The position numbers were made by a program, and so were the translations under genes. A DNA stretch of 64,000 bases from Flavobacterium tagetis (GTDB lineage: Bacteria; Bacteroidota; Bacteroidia; Flavobacteriales; Flavobacteriaceae), in NCBI RefSeq assembly GCF_016735615.1, contig NZ_JAERSF010000003.1, forward strand, positions 558,001 to 622,000, read 5' to 3'. Position 1 is the first letter of the stretch; the number at the start of each line of letters is the position of its first letter. The notes under the pieces are model-generated. The model made no database searches. It worked only from the letters and a program-made list of their open reading frames with translations, and had not been told where the DNA came from. This document shows, in pieces, positions 17,682 through 26,637 of the stretch.

Positions 17682-19118
17682 ATGTTTTCTTCTTCAAAAC
17701 CAAATAATAAGAAAAAAAGTAAAAAGTCGCTTTTTAAGCGCATCATGGCCTGGCTGCATTTGTGGCTTGGTTTAGCATCTGGAATCATTGTGGTTATTGT
17801 CAGTCTTACGGGCTGTATTTATGTTTTTGAAAATGAAATAAAAGATTTTATTGAAGACTGGCGTTTTGTAAAACCTCAAGAAAAAGCATTTTTATTGCCG
17901 TCTCAATTGGTTTCGATTGCAGATAAAAAAATGAAAGACAAAAAAGCAACCAGTGTAACTTTTGGCGCAAAAGACGAAGCGGCTATTGTTGGTTATTTTG
18001 TGGAGAAAAAAGAAGAGGGTGAAAGAGGAGGCCGTGGTGAAAAAGGAGAGCATAAAAGAGGAAGAAAAGATTTTGCTAAAAATGAAGATGCAAAAGGGAA
18101 ATCTGAATTAAAAGCTCAGCCAAATGAAAAAGGCAAAGAAAAAGGAAAGGGTGAAAAACGTAAAGGAGGAAGAAGGCAAGGAACTTTTATAAGCGTTTAC
18201 ATGAATCCGTATACGGGAGATGTATTAAATGTAAAAACCTTTTCAAGAGGAGATTCTCCAGATTTTTTCAGATGGATCTTAAACGGACATCGCGCTTTAT
18301 GGCTTCCTTATGATATTGGAAGACCAATTGTGGGAGTTGCCGTTTTAATTTTTGTTGTTTTATTGATTTCGGGTATCGTTTTATGGTGGCCTACAAAATG
18401 GATTAAATCTATTATTGATAAAAGTTTTAAAATAAAATGGGATGCCAGCTTTAAACGTGTCAATTATGACATGCACAATGTACTTGGTTTTTATAGCTGC
18501 ATTTTCCTGTTTTTTATTGCCGTAACAGGCTTAGTATGGAGTTTTGGATGGTGGAGCAAATCTTTGTATTGGGTTACTTCTGGAGGAAAACCATTGGTTG
18601 AAAACCGCGAATCTCCAAAATCTGACACAACTCACGTAAAAGAGTTTAATATTACAACAGCAGACAAAGTTTTACTGAATTTAAGAAAAGAAAATCCTCA
18701 GGCAGCGGGAATTTTAATCAGTATTCCAGCGAAACCTGCAGATCCGATTGGTGCTTTTGTTTACAAGCAAAGACACACCTTTTACAATATGGACCGCTAT
18801 AGTTTTGATCAGCAGAGTTTAAAAGAAATCTCGATTAAAACACCATTTTCAGGAAAATATGTAGAGGCAAATATTCCAGACAAGATCAGACGTATGAATT
18901 ATGATATTCACGTAGGAAGTGTTCTTGGGCTTACAGGAAAAATTATTGCGTTTTTGGCGAGCTTAATTTCTGCCAGTTTGCCTATTACTGGATTTATTAT
19001 TTGGTGGGGAAAACAGAAATTTGGAAAAAAGAAACCTGCTGCAAAAACTAAAGTGGCGACTAAAGCAATTCCTGTTTCTAAATTGAAAAATACAGCAGAA
19101 CAAGAAGTTACTGCTTAG
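17682..19118 (+). CDS. PepSY-associated TM helix protein (XusC-like, putative inner-membrane siderophore reductase)
   Basis: The 478-residue protein has four membrane helices: near 22-45 (LHLWLGLASGIIVVIVSLTG), after residue 218 (VGVAVLIFVVLLISGIVLWW), about 265-285 (VLGFYSCIFLFFIAVTGLVW) and near the C-terminus (IAFLASLISASLPITGFIIWW). Histidines at the membrane edges (WLHLWLG, NGHRALW, DMHNVLG, DIHVGSVLG) are the conserved ones of PepSY_TM proteins and may bind haem. The first periplasmic domain carries a Lys/Glu/Gly/Arg-rich insert at about 107-167. In Xus-type systems this component acts at the inner membrane in iron release. Confidence 0.85.
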   Translation: MFSSSKPNNKKKSKKSLFKRIMAWLHLWLGLASGIIVVIVSLTGCIYVFENEIKDFIEDWRFVKPQEKAFLLPSQLVSIADKKMKDKKATSVTFGAKDEAAIVGYFVEKKEEGERGGRGEKGEHKRGRKDFAKNEDAKGKSELKAQPNEKGKEKGKGEKRKGGRRQGTFISVYMNPYTGDVLNVKTFSRGDSPDFFRWILNGHRALWLPYDIGRPIVGVAVLIFVVLLISGIVLWWPTKWIKSIIDKSFKIKWDASFKRVNYDMHNVLGFYSCIFLFFIAVTGLVWSFGWWSKSLYWVTSGGKPLVENRESPKSDTTHVKEFNITTADKVLLNLRKENPQAAGILISIPAKPADPIGAFVYKQRHTFYNMDRYSFDQQSLKEISIKTPFSGKYVEANIPDKIRRMNYDIHVGSVLGLTGKIIAFLASLISASLPITGFIIWWGKQKFGKKKPAAKTKVATKAIPVSKLKNTAEQEVTA

Positions 19119-19170
19119 ACATATAAAATTGGTTTTTTATAATTCCTTTTTGTTTTTTTTTTTTTTGATA

Positions 19171-19207
19171 AAAGGCAAAACTTGTAAAAGTTTTGCCTTT
19201 CTTTTTT
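19171..19207 (+). terminator. Terminator of the Xus-like operon
   Basis: A 13-bp perfect stem (AAAGGCAAAACTT with AAGTTTTGCCTTT) and a short loop are followed by CTTTTTT. It lies in a convergent junction, and its end overlaps the stop of the minus-strand esterase gene. Confidence 0.85.
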
Positions 19208-20144
19208 AATTATAACCATTTGATTTTAGCCATTCAGCACAATCTCTTGTCCAGAATTTGCTCGTATCAGCAACACCTAATCCAAATCCGTGGCCGCCTT
19301 TTTCATAAATATGTAACTCTGCTGTAACTCCGTTTTTCTTTAGCGCTAAATAGTAATTAATACTGTTTTCTGGAATAACCACAGTATCATCTGTCGCATG
19401 AATTAAGAATGTAGGAGGTGTTTTAGAAGTTACTCTCTTTTCGTTTGAATAAGAATCTATTAACTCTTTTGAAGGATTATTTCCAAGCAAATTGGTTTGA
19501 GAGCCTTTATGTGTGATTTCGTTTTCCATTGAAATTACAGGATAGATCAACAGTGAAAAATCAGGACGTGCACTCACTTTATATGCCGATTCATAAACTT
19601 TATCGTCGTAATGTGTAGAAGCAGTTGAAGCGAGATGACCACCGGCAGAAAAGCCTAGAATTCCTATTTTATTAGGATCAATATTCCATTCCGAAGCATT
19701 TTGTCTTACGTAACGAATTGCTTCTTGAGCATCTTGCAATGGCCCAACGTTTTTGTTTTTCATTGTTAAATCGGTTGGCATTCGATATTTCAATACAAAA
19801 GCTGTAATTCCTAAACTATTAAACCATTCTGCCACTTTTGTTCCTTCTTTGTCAAATGCTAAATGGGTGTAACCTCCTCCTGGACAAATTACAACAGCGG
19901 TTTGATTTGGTTTTGATTCTTTTGGAATAAAAATACTTAATGTCGGCACAGAAACCTGACTTGTGCTTTGCATCTTCCCATCTTTTAACTCTGGTTTTTC
20001 TTTGTAATTAGATGCTTTTATTTCATCTGGAATTTTATCCCATAATGGGATTACTTGATTTTGTGCACTCATAGAAAATAGTCCTGAAAAAAGAAGAAAA
20101 CTCAATGTAATTCCTCTTGAAAATTTTGTTTTTGTAGTTTTCAA
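19206..20144 (-). CDS. Secreted alpha/beta-hydrolase, probable carbohydrate acetylesterase
   Basis: The start is TTG at 20144. An in-frame stop lies three codons upstream, and the next ATG would delete the signal peptide (ITLSFLLFSGLFSMSAQ). The 312-residue protein has the oxyanion motif CPGGGY, the nucleophile in GFSAGGH (Ser166), an Asp in HATDDTVV and the His in EKGGHGFG, a complete catalytic triad of the BD-FAE/acetylxylan esterase-like group. Its position at the edge of the pectin locus suggests removal of acetyl groups from pectin or attached side chains. The exact substrate is inferred. It is convergent with the Xus-like operon. Confidence 0.82.
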   Translation of the reverse strand: MKTTKTKFSRGITLSFLLFSGLFSMSAQNQVIPLWDKIPDEIKASNYKEKPELKDGKMQSTSQVSVPTLSIFIPKESKPNQTAVVICPGGGYTHLAFDKEGTKVAEWFNSLGITAFVLKYRMPTDLTMKNKNVGPLQDAQEAIRYVRQNASEWNIDPNKIGILGFSAGGHLASTASTHYDDKVYESAYKVSARPDFSLLIYPVISMENEITHKGSQTNLLGNNPSKELIDSYSNEKRVTSKTPPTFLIHATDDTVVIPENSINYYLALKKNGVTAELHIYEKGGHGFGLGVADTSKFWTRDCAEWLKSNGYN

Positions 20145-20397
20145 TTTAATTTATAATTATTTGGTTTGTAATAGTATATGTTTTTTGGTTCAAAAATACA
20201 ACCGATGGCCTAAATTAATCAGAGCTGACAAAAATTACTTTTTTTAATTGTAAATTTCAGGACAATATTACCCCAAAAAAGGATGAATTTCACCCATTGG
20301 CTTTTAACAAATATATTGTTTAATGTGTAATTTTGAATTCTTTTTTTTAAGTAATATGTTTATTTAATAGGCTAAAATAATTTTTTACACAATATTA

Positions 20398-20442
20398 TTT
20401 GGATTGTACAGATTAAAAACTATATTTGTGCAATCGATTACA
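20398..20442 (+). promoter_or_regulatory. exuT promoter with LacI operator at the transcription start
   Basis: TTTG (20398-20401), 19 nt, and TATATTTG (20421-20428) form a perfect Bacteroidota promoter. The palindrome TGCAATCGATTACA (20429-20442) begins at the next base, covering the predicted start. One mismatch separates it from the perfect copy at 33233. The rest of the 407-bp gap 20145-20551 is AT-rich with no other signal I can support. Confidence 0.82.
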
Positions 20443-20551
20443 TTATTTTTCTTTTAAGGTGTTAATTTATTGATTTTAATATTTTTAGAAAGCAGTAAAT
20501 ATAGGCTTTTAAGATTACCAAAAATTACAAAAACTATAATACCCACTTACT

Positions 20552-22018
20552 ATGAATCAAACCGAAACTGTTGCAGTAAATCAAAGTGTCAAAACCACAG
20601 GAAAATACCGTTGGAGTATTTGTGCATTGTTATTTTTTGCAACAACCATTAATTACCTGGATCGACAAGTGCTTTCCTTAACTTGGAGTGATTTTATTGC
20701 ACCAGAATTTCACTGGACCAATAACGACTACGGAAATATTACCGCTTTATTTTCTATTTTCTATGCAGTGTCATTATTGTTTGCTGGACGATTTGTAGAT
20801 TGGTTAGATACTAAAAAAGGATTTCTTTGGGCAATCGGAATCTGGTCTGTAGGAGCTTGTCTTCACGCTTTTTGCGGAATTGCTACTTCAGGAATTATTG
20901 CAGGTGAATGGTTTGTAAGTTTTCATGGTTCAAAAGAAATAATCAGTACAATAAGCGATACAGCATTGGTAATCAATGTCAGTGTGGCTTTATTTATTTT
21001 TGCCCGTTTCGTTTTAGCAGTTGGAGAAGCTGGAAACTTCCCGGCAGCGATTAAAACAACAGCAGAATATTTTCCTAAAAAAGACAGAGCTTTTGCAACG
21101 AGTATTTTTAACGCAGGTGCTACAGTTGGAGCTTTAGCGGCGCCAATTACAATTCCGTTTATTGCAAAATCTTTTGGATGGGAAATGTCTTTTATCATCA
21201 TTGGAGCTTTAGGTTTTGTTTGGATGGGATTCTGGATGTTTATGTACGATAAGCCAGAAAAACATTCGAAAGTTACACCAGAAGAATTGGCTTATATTCA
21301 GCAAGATGATATTGAAGACAGCAAAATAGGTTTTAAGCCAGAAGCTAAAGGAAAAGTATCTTTAGCAGATTGTTTTAAATACAAACAAACTTGGGCTTTT
21401 GCATTTGGTAAATTCATGACAGATGGTGTTTGGTGGTTCTTCTTATTCTGGACTCCAGCGTATTTAAGCTCGGTTTACGGAATGGATTCTACAGAAGCGG
21501 CATTGCCATTATTTGTGCTTTACATGATTACATTATTGTCAATTATTGGAGGTTGGCTTCCAACGTATTTCGTAGAGAAAAAAGGAATGAATCCGTACGA
21601 AGGAAGAATGAGAGCAATGTTGATTTTTGCATTTTTCCCATTATTAGCCTTAATCGCACAGCCTTTAGGATATATTAGTTACTGGGTTCCGGTAATTATT
21701 ATTGGAATTGCGGGTGCGGCGCACCAATCTTGGTCAGCAAATATTTTTACAACAGTAGGAGATATGTTCCCTAAAAAAGCTATTGCAACCATTACAGGAA
21801 TTGGAGGTTTAGCAGGTGGAGTTGGTTCAACATTGATCAATAAAGGATCTGGAGTATTGTTTGATTATGCAAAAGATAACAATATGGCTTTTATGGGATT
21901 TAAAGGAATTGAGGCTGGATATTTTATCATATTTTCTATTTGCGCAGTTTGTTATTTAACAGGCTGGATTGTAATGAAAACATTGGTTCCAAAATACAGT
22001 CCGATTACAGATCTCTAA
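20552..22018 (+). CDS. exuT: Hexuronate transporter, MFS (ExuT family), long variant
   Basis: The 488-residue major facilitator opens with the ExuT-type segment KYRWSICALLFFATTINYLDR, and has GEAGNFPAAIKTTAEYFP after helix 4 and VGDMFPKKAIATITGIGG in the C-half. It imports galacturonate or related uronates by proton symport. Compared with the tandem paralogue it carries about 38 extra residues before helix 4 (around 118-152: EWFVSFHGSKEIISTISDT). It is controlled by the LacI operator at 20429. The 47-bp gap to the second transporter indicates co-transcription. Confidence 0.9.
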   Translation: MNQTETVAVNQSVKTTGKYRWSICALLFFATTINYLDRQVLSLTWSDFIAPEFHWTNNDYGNITALFSIFYAVSLLFAGRFVDWLDTKKGFLWAIGIWSVGACLHAFCGIATSGIIAGEWFVSFHGSKEIISTISDTALVINVSVALFIFARFVLAVGEAGNFPAAIKTTAEYFPKKDRAFATSIFNAGATVGALAAPITIPFIAKSFGWEMSFIIIGALGFVWMGFWMFMYDKPEKHSKVTPEELAYIQQDDIEDSKIGFKPEAKGKVSLADCFKYKQTWAFAFGKFMTDGVWWFFLFWTPAYLSSVYGMDSTEAALPLFVLYMITLLSIIGGWLPTYFVEKKGMNPYEGRMRAMLIFAFFPLLALIAQPLGYISYWVPVIIIGIAGAAHQSWSANIFTTVGDMFPKKAIATITGIGGLAGGVGSTLINKGSGVLFDYAKDNNMAFMGFKGIEAGYFIIFSICAVCYLTGWIVMKTLVPKYSPITDL

Positions 22019-22065
22019 AGAGATTTCTCAAAAACTAACTAACCAACCTAAACCACAACCACATC

Positions 22066-23382
22066 ATGAACCAAGCTAATGCAGCAATAGGAAAATACCG
22101 TTGGACTATTTGCAGTTTAGTTTTTTTTGCTACAACTGTCAATTATCTGGATAGAAATGTAATAAGTTACCTTAGGCCTTTTTTGGCAGAAGCGTTTCAC
22201 TGGACTCCCGAACAGGAGGTTATAGATTACTCGAATATCGAACTGGCATTTAAAATTGCATATGCGCTCGGAATGCTGGTTGCTGGAGGAATTATCGATA
22301 AGTTAGGAACTAAGTTGGGTTACGCCATTGCAACAGGATTATGGAGTTTGGCCGCAATTGGACACGCATTGGCTACAGGAACAGGCGGTTTTTTAATTGC
22401 TCGAGTGTTTTTAGGAGTTACAGAAGCAGGAAACTTTCCAGCAGCAATTAAAGCGACAGCAGAATGGTTTCCGCAGAAAGAAAGAGCTCTTGCAACAGGG
22501 ATTTTTAATTCTGGAAGTAATATTGGTGCTATAATCGTACCTTTAACTGTTCCTCATATTGCAGAAAAGTATGGATGGCAATGGGCATTTATCATAACAG
22601 GAATTGTAGGGTTTATTTGGCTTGCTTTATGGTTTTTGTTGTATGAAGTTCCTCAAAAGCAAAAACGTTTATCTAAAGCAGAATTAGAATACATTACTTC
22701 TGATCAAGTAGAGGAAGTAGTAGAAGAGTCAAAAGAAAAGGTTTCTTGGGTAAAACTATTATCATTTCGTCAGACTTGGGCTTTTGCAATTGGTAAATTA
22801 TTGACAGATCCAGTTTGGTGGTTTTATTTGTTCTGGTTACCAGACTTTTTGATGAAGCAATATAAGCTTAATGCGACAGAAATTATCTGGCCTAGCGCAT
22901 TAGTTTATATGATTGGAAGTATTGGAAGCATTGGTGGAGGATGGCTTCCTTTGAAATTGATAAATAACAATTGGCCTGCCTACAAAGCTCGTAAAACAAG
23001 TATGCTGCTTTATGCTTTTGCTGTATTGCCGGTTTTATTCGCTCAGCAATTAGGAACTATAAATATCTGGTTTGCAATTTTGGTAATCGGATTGGCTGTT
23101 TCTGCGCATCAGGCGTGGAGTGCCAATATCTTTACAACAGTATCTGATATGTTTCCTAAAAAAGCAACAGCATCTGTTACCGGATTAGGAGGAATGTTTG
23201 GAGCGCTCGGCGGAATTTTGCTGACATTGCTGGTTCAGAAAAACATGTTTGTTTACTATACTAAACTTGGAAAAGTAGAAACTGGTTATTTTATTATGTT
23301 CTGTATTTGTGGAGCTTCATATTTATTGGCTTGGCTAATAATGCATATTCTAGTTCCACGAATGAAAAAAGTCGAATTATAA
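22066..23382 (+). CDS. exuT: Second hexuronate transporter, MFS (ExuT family)
   Basis: The 438-residue facilitator is paralogous to the preceding one: KYRWTICSLVFFATTVNYLDR at the start, GVTEAGNFPAAIKATAEWFP in the middle, and SDMFPKKATASVTGLGG near the end. Its length is the family norm. Having two transporters may serve different uronates (galacturonate versus an unsaturated or 5-keto uronate), but the sequence does not say which. It has no promoter of its own and depends on the exuT promoter at 20398. Confidence 0.9.
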   Translation: MNQANAAIGKYRWTICSLVFFATTVNYLDRNVISYLRPFLAEAFHWTPEQEVIDYSNIELAFKIAYALGMLVAGGIIDKLGTKLGYAIATGLWSLAAIGHALATGTGGFLIARVFLGVTEAGNFPAAIKATAEWFPQKERALATGIFNSGSNIGAIIVPLTVPHIAEKYGWQWAFIITGIVGFIWLALWFLLYEVPQKQKRLSKAELEYITSDQVEEVVEESKEKVSWVKLLSFRQTWAFAIGKLLTDPVWWFYLFWLPDFLMKQYKLNATEIIWPSALVYMIGSIGSIGGGWLPLKLINNNWPAYKARKTSMLLYAFAVLPVLFAQQLGTINIWFAILVIGLAVSAHQAWSANIFTTVSDMFPKKATASVTGLGGMFGALGGILLTLLVQKNMFVYYTKLGKVETGYFIMFCICGASYLLAWLIMHILVPRMKKVEL

Positions 23383-23445
23383 AGAAAAATGAACAGAATT
23401 GAAATATTTTTTTCGTTTCAATTATGCTATTTAAATATAAAAATA

Positions 23446-23467
23446 TAATTTTGTGCAATCGATTACA
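23446..23467 (+). promoter_or_regulatory. kduI promoter -7 box with LacI operator
   Basis: TAATTTTG at 23446-23453 is a perfect -7 box. The palindrome TGCAATCGATTACA follows at 23454-23467 with no gap, exactly as at 20429 and 33233. The -33 region is weak. The start codon of kduI is 14 bp after the operator. Confidence 0.8.
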
Positions 23468-23480
23468 TTAATTTAAAATT

Positions 23481-24320
23481 ATGACAAAATATAGTTCAAG
23501 ATACGCGTCAAGCCCCGAAGCTGTAAAAAAATATGACACACAGCAATTGAGAGAAGAATTCTTAATTGATGACTTAATGCAGGAAGATGAAGTTGTATTG
23601 GTTTATTCGCATTACGACAGATACATTGCAGGTTCTGCAGTTCCTGTAAAAAGTGATTTAGCTTTAGAAACGATCGATCCTTTAAAAGCGCCTTATTTTT
23701 TAGAGCGTAGAGAATTAGGAATCATCAATGTTGGTGGAAGCGGTTCTGTTGTCGTAGAAGGAACAACTTATGAGTTAGGTTTTAAAGATGCTTTGTACAT
23801 CGGAGCTGGAAATAAAGAAGTGGTTTTTAAAAGTGATGACAAAAGCAATCCTGCTAAATTCTATTTAAACTCTGCACCAGCACATACCACTTATCCTACT
23901 AAGAAAGTAAGTTTAGCTGAAGCTAATAAATTACAATTGGGAACAATGGAAACGGCAAATCACCGTACCGTAAACCAAATGATTATTGGAAGCGTAGTAA
24001 CAACTTGCCAATTGCAAATGGGAATGACAGAATTGAAACCAGGAAGTGTTTGGAATACCATGCCGGCTCACGTTCACGATCGTAGAATGGAGGTATATTT
24101 TTATTTAGATATTCCACAAGATCAGGCAGTTTGCCACTTTATGGGACAGCCACAGGAAACAAGACATATCTGGATGAACAATCATCAGGCAGTTATTTCT
24201 CCGCCTTGGTCTATTCACTCTGGTTCTGGAACCAGCAATTATACTTTTATCTGGGGAATGGCTGGCGAAAACTTAGATTACGGAGATATGGATGTTTGTA
24301 AAATCACTGATTTAAGATAA
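23481..24320 (+). CDS. kduI: 5-dehydro-4-deoxy-D-glucuronate isomerase (KduI)
   Basis: The 279-residue cupin enzyme converts 4-deoxy-L-threo-5-hexosulose uronate, the product of unsaturated uronates, to 3-deoxy-D-glycero-2,5-hexodiulosonate. The zinc ligands of the family are all present: H197 and H199 in PAHVHDRRMEVYFY, E204, and H246 in PPWSIHSGSG. They lie at the expected places. It is first in an operon with kduD, uxaC, kdgK and kdgA, directly behind a LacI-controlled promoter. Confidence 0.96.
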   Translation: MTKYSSRYASSPEAVKKYDTQQLREEFLIDDLMQEDEVVLVYSHYDRYIAGSAVPVKSDLALETIDPLKAPYFLERRELGIINVGGSGSVVVEGTTYELGFKDALYIGAGNKEVVFKSDDKSNPAKFYLNSAPAHTTYPTKKVSLAEANKLQLGTMETANHRTVNQMIIGSVVTTCQLQMGMTELKPGSVWNTMPAHVHDRRMEVYFYLDIPQDQAVCHFMGQPQETRHIWMNNHQAVISPPWSIHSGSGTSNYTFIWGMAGENLDYGDMDVCKITDLR

Positions 24321-24321
24321 G

Positions 24322-25113
24322 ATGACAAATTTGTTTGATATAAAAGGAAAAGTTGCCCTTATCACAGGAAGTACACACGGACTTGGAATGGCAATGGCAA
24401 AAGGATTAGGTCAGGCGGGTGCTACAATTGTGGTAAACGGAAATTCTTCTCAGGAAAAAATTGATCATGCTGTAGCAGAATTAAAAAGTGAAGGAATTAA
24501 TGCAGTAGGATACAAATTTAATGTAACAGAAGAGCAAGAAGTAAAAGCTGCTGTTGCGAAAATTGAAAGCGAAGTTGGACCAATTGATATCTTGATTAAT
24601 AATGCTGGAATTATTAAAAGAATTCCGCTTCTAGATATGGAAGTTTCAGATTTCAGAGAAGTGGTTGATATTGATCTTGTAAGTCCGTTTATCGTTTCTA
24701 AGCATGTTGCCAAAGGAATGATTGAAAGAAGACAAGGAAAAATAATCAACATTTGCTCTATGATGAGTGAATTGGGTAGAAATACAGTTTCTGCTTATGC
24801 TGCTGCAAAAGGTGGTTTGAAAATGCTGACTAAAAATATGGCAACAGAATGGGCAAAATACAATGTTCAGATTAACGGAATCGGTCCTGGATATTTTGCA
24901 ACAGAACAAACCAAACCAATTAGAGTTGACGGGCATCCGTTTAACGATTTTATCATCAGCAGAACTCCGGCTGCAAAATGGGGAGATCCAAGCGATTTGG
25001 CTGGAGCGGCGATATTTTTATCATCAAAAGCGAGTGATTTTGTAAACGGTCACATTTTATATGTAGATGGTGGAATTTTAGCAACAATCGGAAAACCTTC
25101 AAACGAAGAATAA
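24322..25113 (+). CDS. kduD: 2-dehydro-3-deoxy-D-gluconate 5-dehydrogenase (KduD)
   Basis: The 263-residue SDR begins one base after the kduI stop. It has TGSTHGLG for cofactor binding, NNAG, the serine region ICSMMSE and YAAAK for catalysis, plus the KduD-like IKRIPLLDM and VDGGILATIGKP C-terminal segments. It reduces 3-deoxy-2,5-hexodiulosonate to KDG with NAD(P)H. The neighbouring kduI and the KDG-consuming genes support this strongly. Confidence 0.94.
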   Translation: MTNLFDIKGKVALITGSTHGLGMAMAKGLGQAGATIVVNGNSSQEKIDHAVAELKSEGINAVGYKFNVTEEQEVKAAVAKIESEVGPIDILINNAGIIKRIPLLDMEVSDFREVVDIDLVSPFIVSKHVAKGMIERRQGKIINICSMMSELGRNTVSAYAAAKGGLKMLTKNMATEWAKYNVQINGIGPGYFATEQTKPIRVDGHPFNDFIISRTPAAKWGDPSDLAGAAIFLSSKASDFVNGHILYVDGGILATIGKPSNEE

Positions 25114-25137
25114 TTTTCAAATTATATTTTAAAAGAC

Positions 25138-26538
25138 ATGAGCCAGAAATTCATACACGATAATTTTTTATTAGAAAATAAATATGCTGAAGAGTTATAT
25201 CACAATTACTCTAAAAATCAGCCTATTATAGATTACCACAATCACTTAAATCCGCAGTTTATTGCAGAAGACAAAATCTTTGACAATATCACGCAAGTTT
25301 GGATTAATGGTGATCACTACAAATGGCGTGCAATGCGTACTTTGGGAATCAACGAGCAGTTTGTAACAGGAAATGGTTCAGATAAAGATAAATTCTTAAA
25401 CTGGGGAAAAACGGTTCCGTACACAATGCGTAATCCGTTGTACCATTGGACACATTTAGAATTGGCTCGTTATTTTGATATATATGATTTATTGAATGAA
25501 AAGTCGGCTGAGAAAATCTATATCGAAACTTCTGAGAAAATAAATTCTCAGGCGTACAGCACACAAAATCTTCTTAAAAAAGTAAACGCTGAATTGGTTT
25601 GTACTACAGAAGATCCAATTGATTCTTTAGAATTTCACCAAAAATTCGCAAACAATTCGACTGGAATCAAGATGAGTACGGCTTTCAGACCTGATAAAGC
25701 CATCTTAATTGCTAACGATGGTTATAATGCATATCTGGACACATTAGGGGATGTGTCCGGTATTGCAATTAACACGTATGCTGATTTACAGTCTGCTTTA
25801 AGAAAAAGAATCGAATTCTTTAATGCAAACGGATGTAAATTAAGTGATCACGGATTAAATCAAATTGATTTTGAGAACTTTACAGAAAGTGAAGTAAATG
25901 CTATTTTCAAAAAGAAAAGAGAAAATGGCGAATTGTCTCCAGAAGAAGTCCTAAAATTCCATAGTGCCATTTTAGTTTTCTTATCAGAAACTTATCATGA
26001 GTTTGGATGGGTTCAGCAGTTTCACTTAGGTGCGTTGCGTAACAATAACGCACGTATGCATAGAATCTTAGGTCCAGATACAGGATGGGATTCTATTGGA
26101 GATTATCCGCAAGCGCAAAAATTATCTGCTTTCTTAAATGCTTTAGACAGTAAAGATAAATTGACTAAAACGATTATCTATAACCTAAATCCTGCTGATA
26201 ACGAAGTTATGGCAACAATGATTGGAAATTTCAACGACGGAAGCGTTCGCGGAAAAGTACAATTTGGTTCTGGATGGTGGTTCTTAGATCAGAAAGATGG
26301 AATGACAAAACAATTGAATGCGCTTTCAAACATGGGCTTAATTAGCTGTTTTGTTGGAATGTTGACAGATTCTAGAAGTTTCTTATCGTTCCCTAGACAC
26401 GAATATTTTAGACGTATTTTATGTAACCTTTTGGGAGACGAAATCAAACGTGGGGAACTTCCAAATGATATGGAATGGATTGGGAAATTAGTTTCAGATA
26501 TTTCATACAACAATGCTAAAGAATATTTTAAGTTTTAA
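25138..26538 (+). CDS. uxaC: Glucuronate/galacturonate isomerase (UxaC)
   Basis: The 466-residue TIM-barrel isomerase of the amidohydrolase superfamily starts with the HxH metal motif in IIDYHNHLNPQFIAED. It has the family segments VWINGDHYKWRAMR, HLGALRNNNARM and FVGMLTDSRSFLSFPRHEYFRR. It interconverts D-galacturonate and D-tagaturonate (or D-glucuronate and D-fructuronate). Because only a tagaturonate reductase is encoded here, galacturonate is the relevant substrate. It follows kduD after 24 bp. Confidence 0.96.
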   Translation: MSQKFIHDNFLLENKYAEELYHNYSKNQPIIDYHNHLNPQFIAEDKIFDNITQVWINGDHYKWRAMRTLGINEQFVTGNGSDKDKFLNWGKTVPYTMRNPLYHWTHLELARYFDIYDLLNEKSAEKIYIETSEKINSQAYSTQNLLKKVNAELVCTTEDPIDSLEFHQKFANNSTGIKMSTAFRPDKAILIANDGYNAYLDTLGDVSGIAINTYADLQSALRKRIEFFNANGCKLSDHGLNQIDFENFTESEVNAIFKKKRENGELSPEEVLKFHSAILVFLSETYHEFGWVQQFHLGALRNNNARMHRILGPDTGWDSIGDYPQAQKLSAFLNALDSKDKLTKTIIYNLNPADNEVMATMIGNFNDGSVRGKVQFGSGWWFLDQKDGMTKQLNALSNMGLISCFVGMLTDSRSFLSFPRHEYFRRILCNLLGDEIKRGELPNDMEWIGKLVSDISYNNAKEYFKF

Positions 26539-26544
26539 ATAAAG

Positions 26545-26586
26545 TCTAACCGCAAGGTTCGCAAAGATTTACGCAAGGCTCGCTAA
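26545..26586. repeat. Fragment of the CGCAAAG-type intergenic repeat
   Basis: The sequence TCTAACCGCAAGGTTCGCAA and the following ACGCAAGGCTCGC reuse the arms of the 151-bp repeats at 8190 and 10096. It lies in the 99-bp gap between uxaC and kdgK, inside a presumed operon. Confidence 0.6.
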
Positions 26587-26637
26587 ATGAAATCCTTTTT
26601 AATCATTGTAATCTGTGGCAAAAAAAATATATAACTA

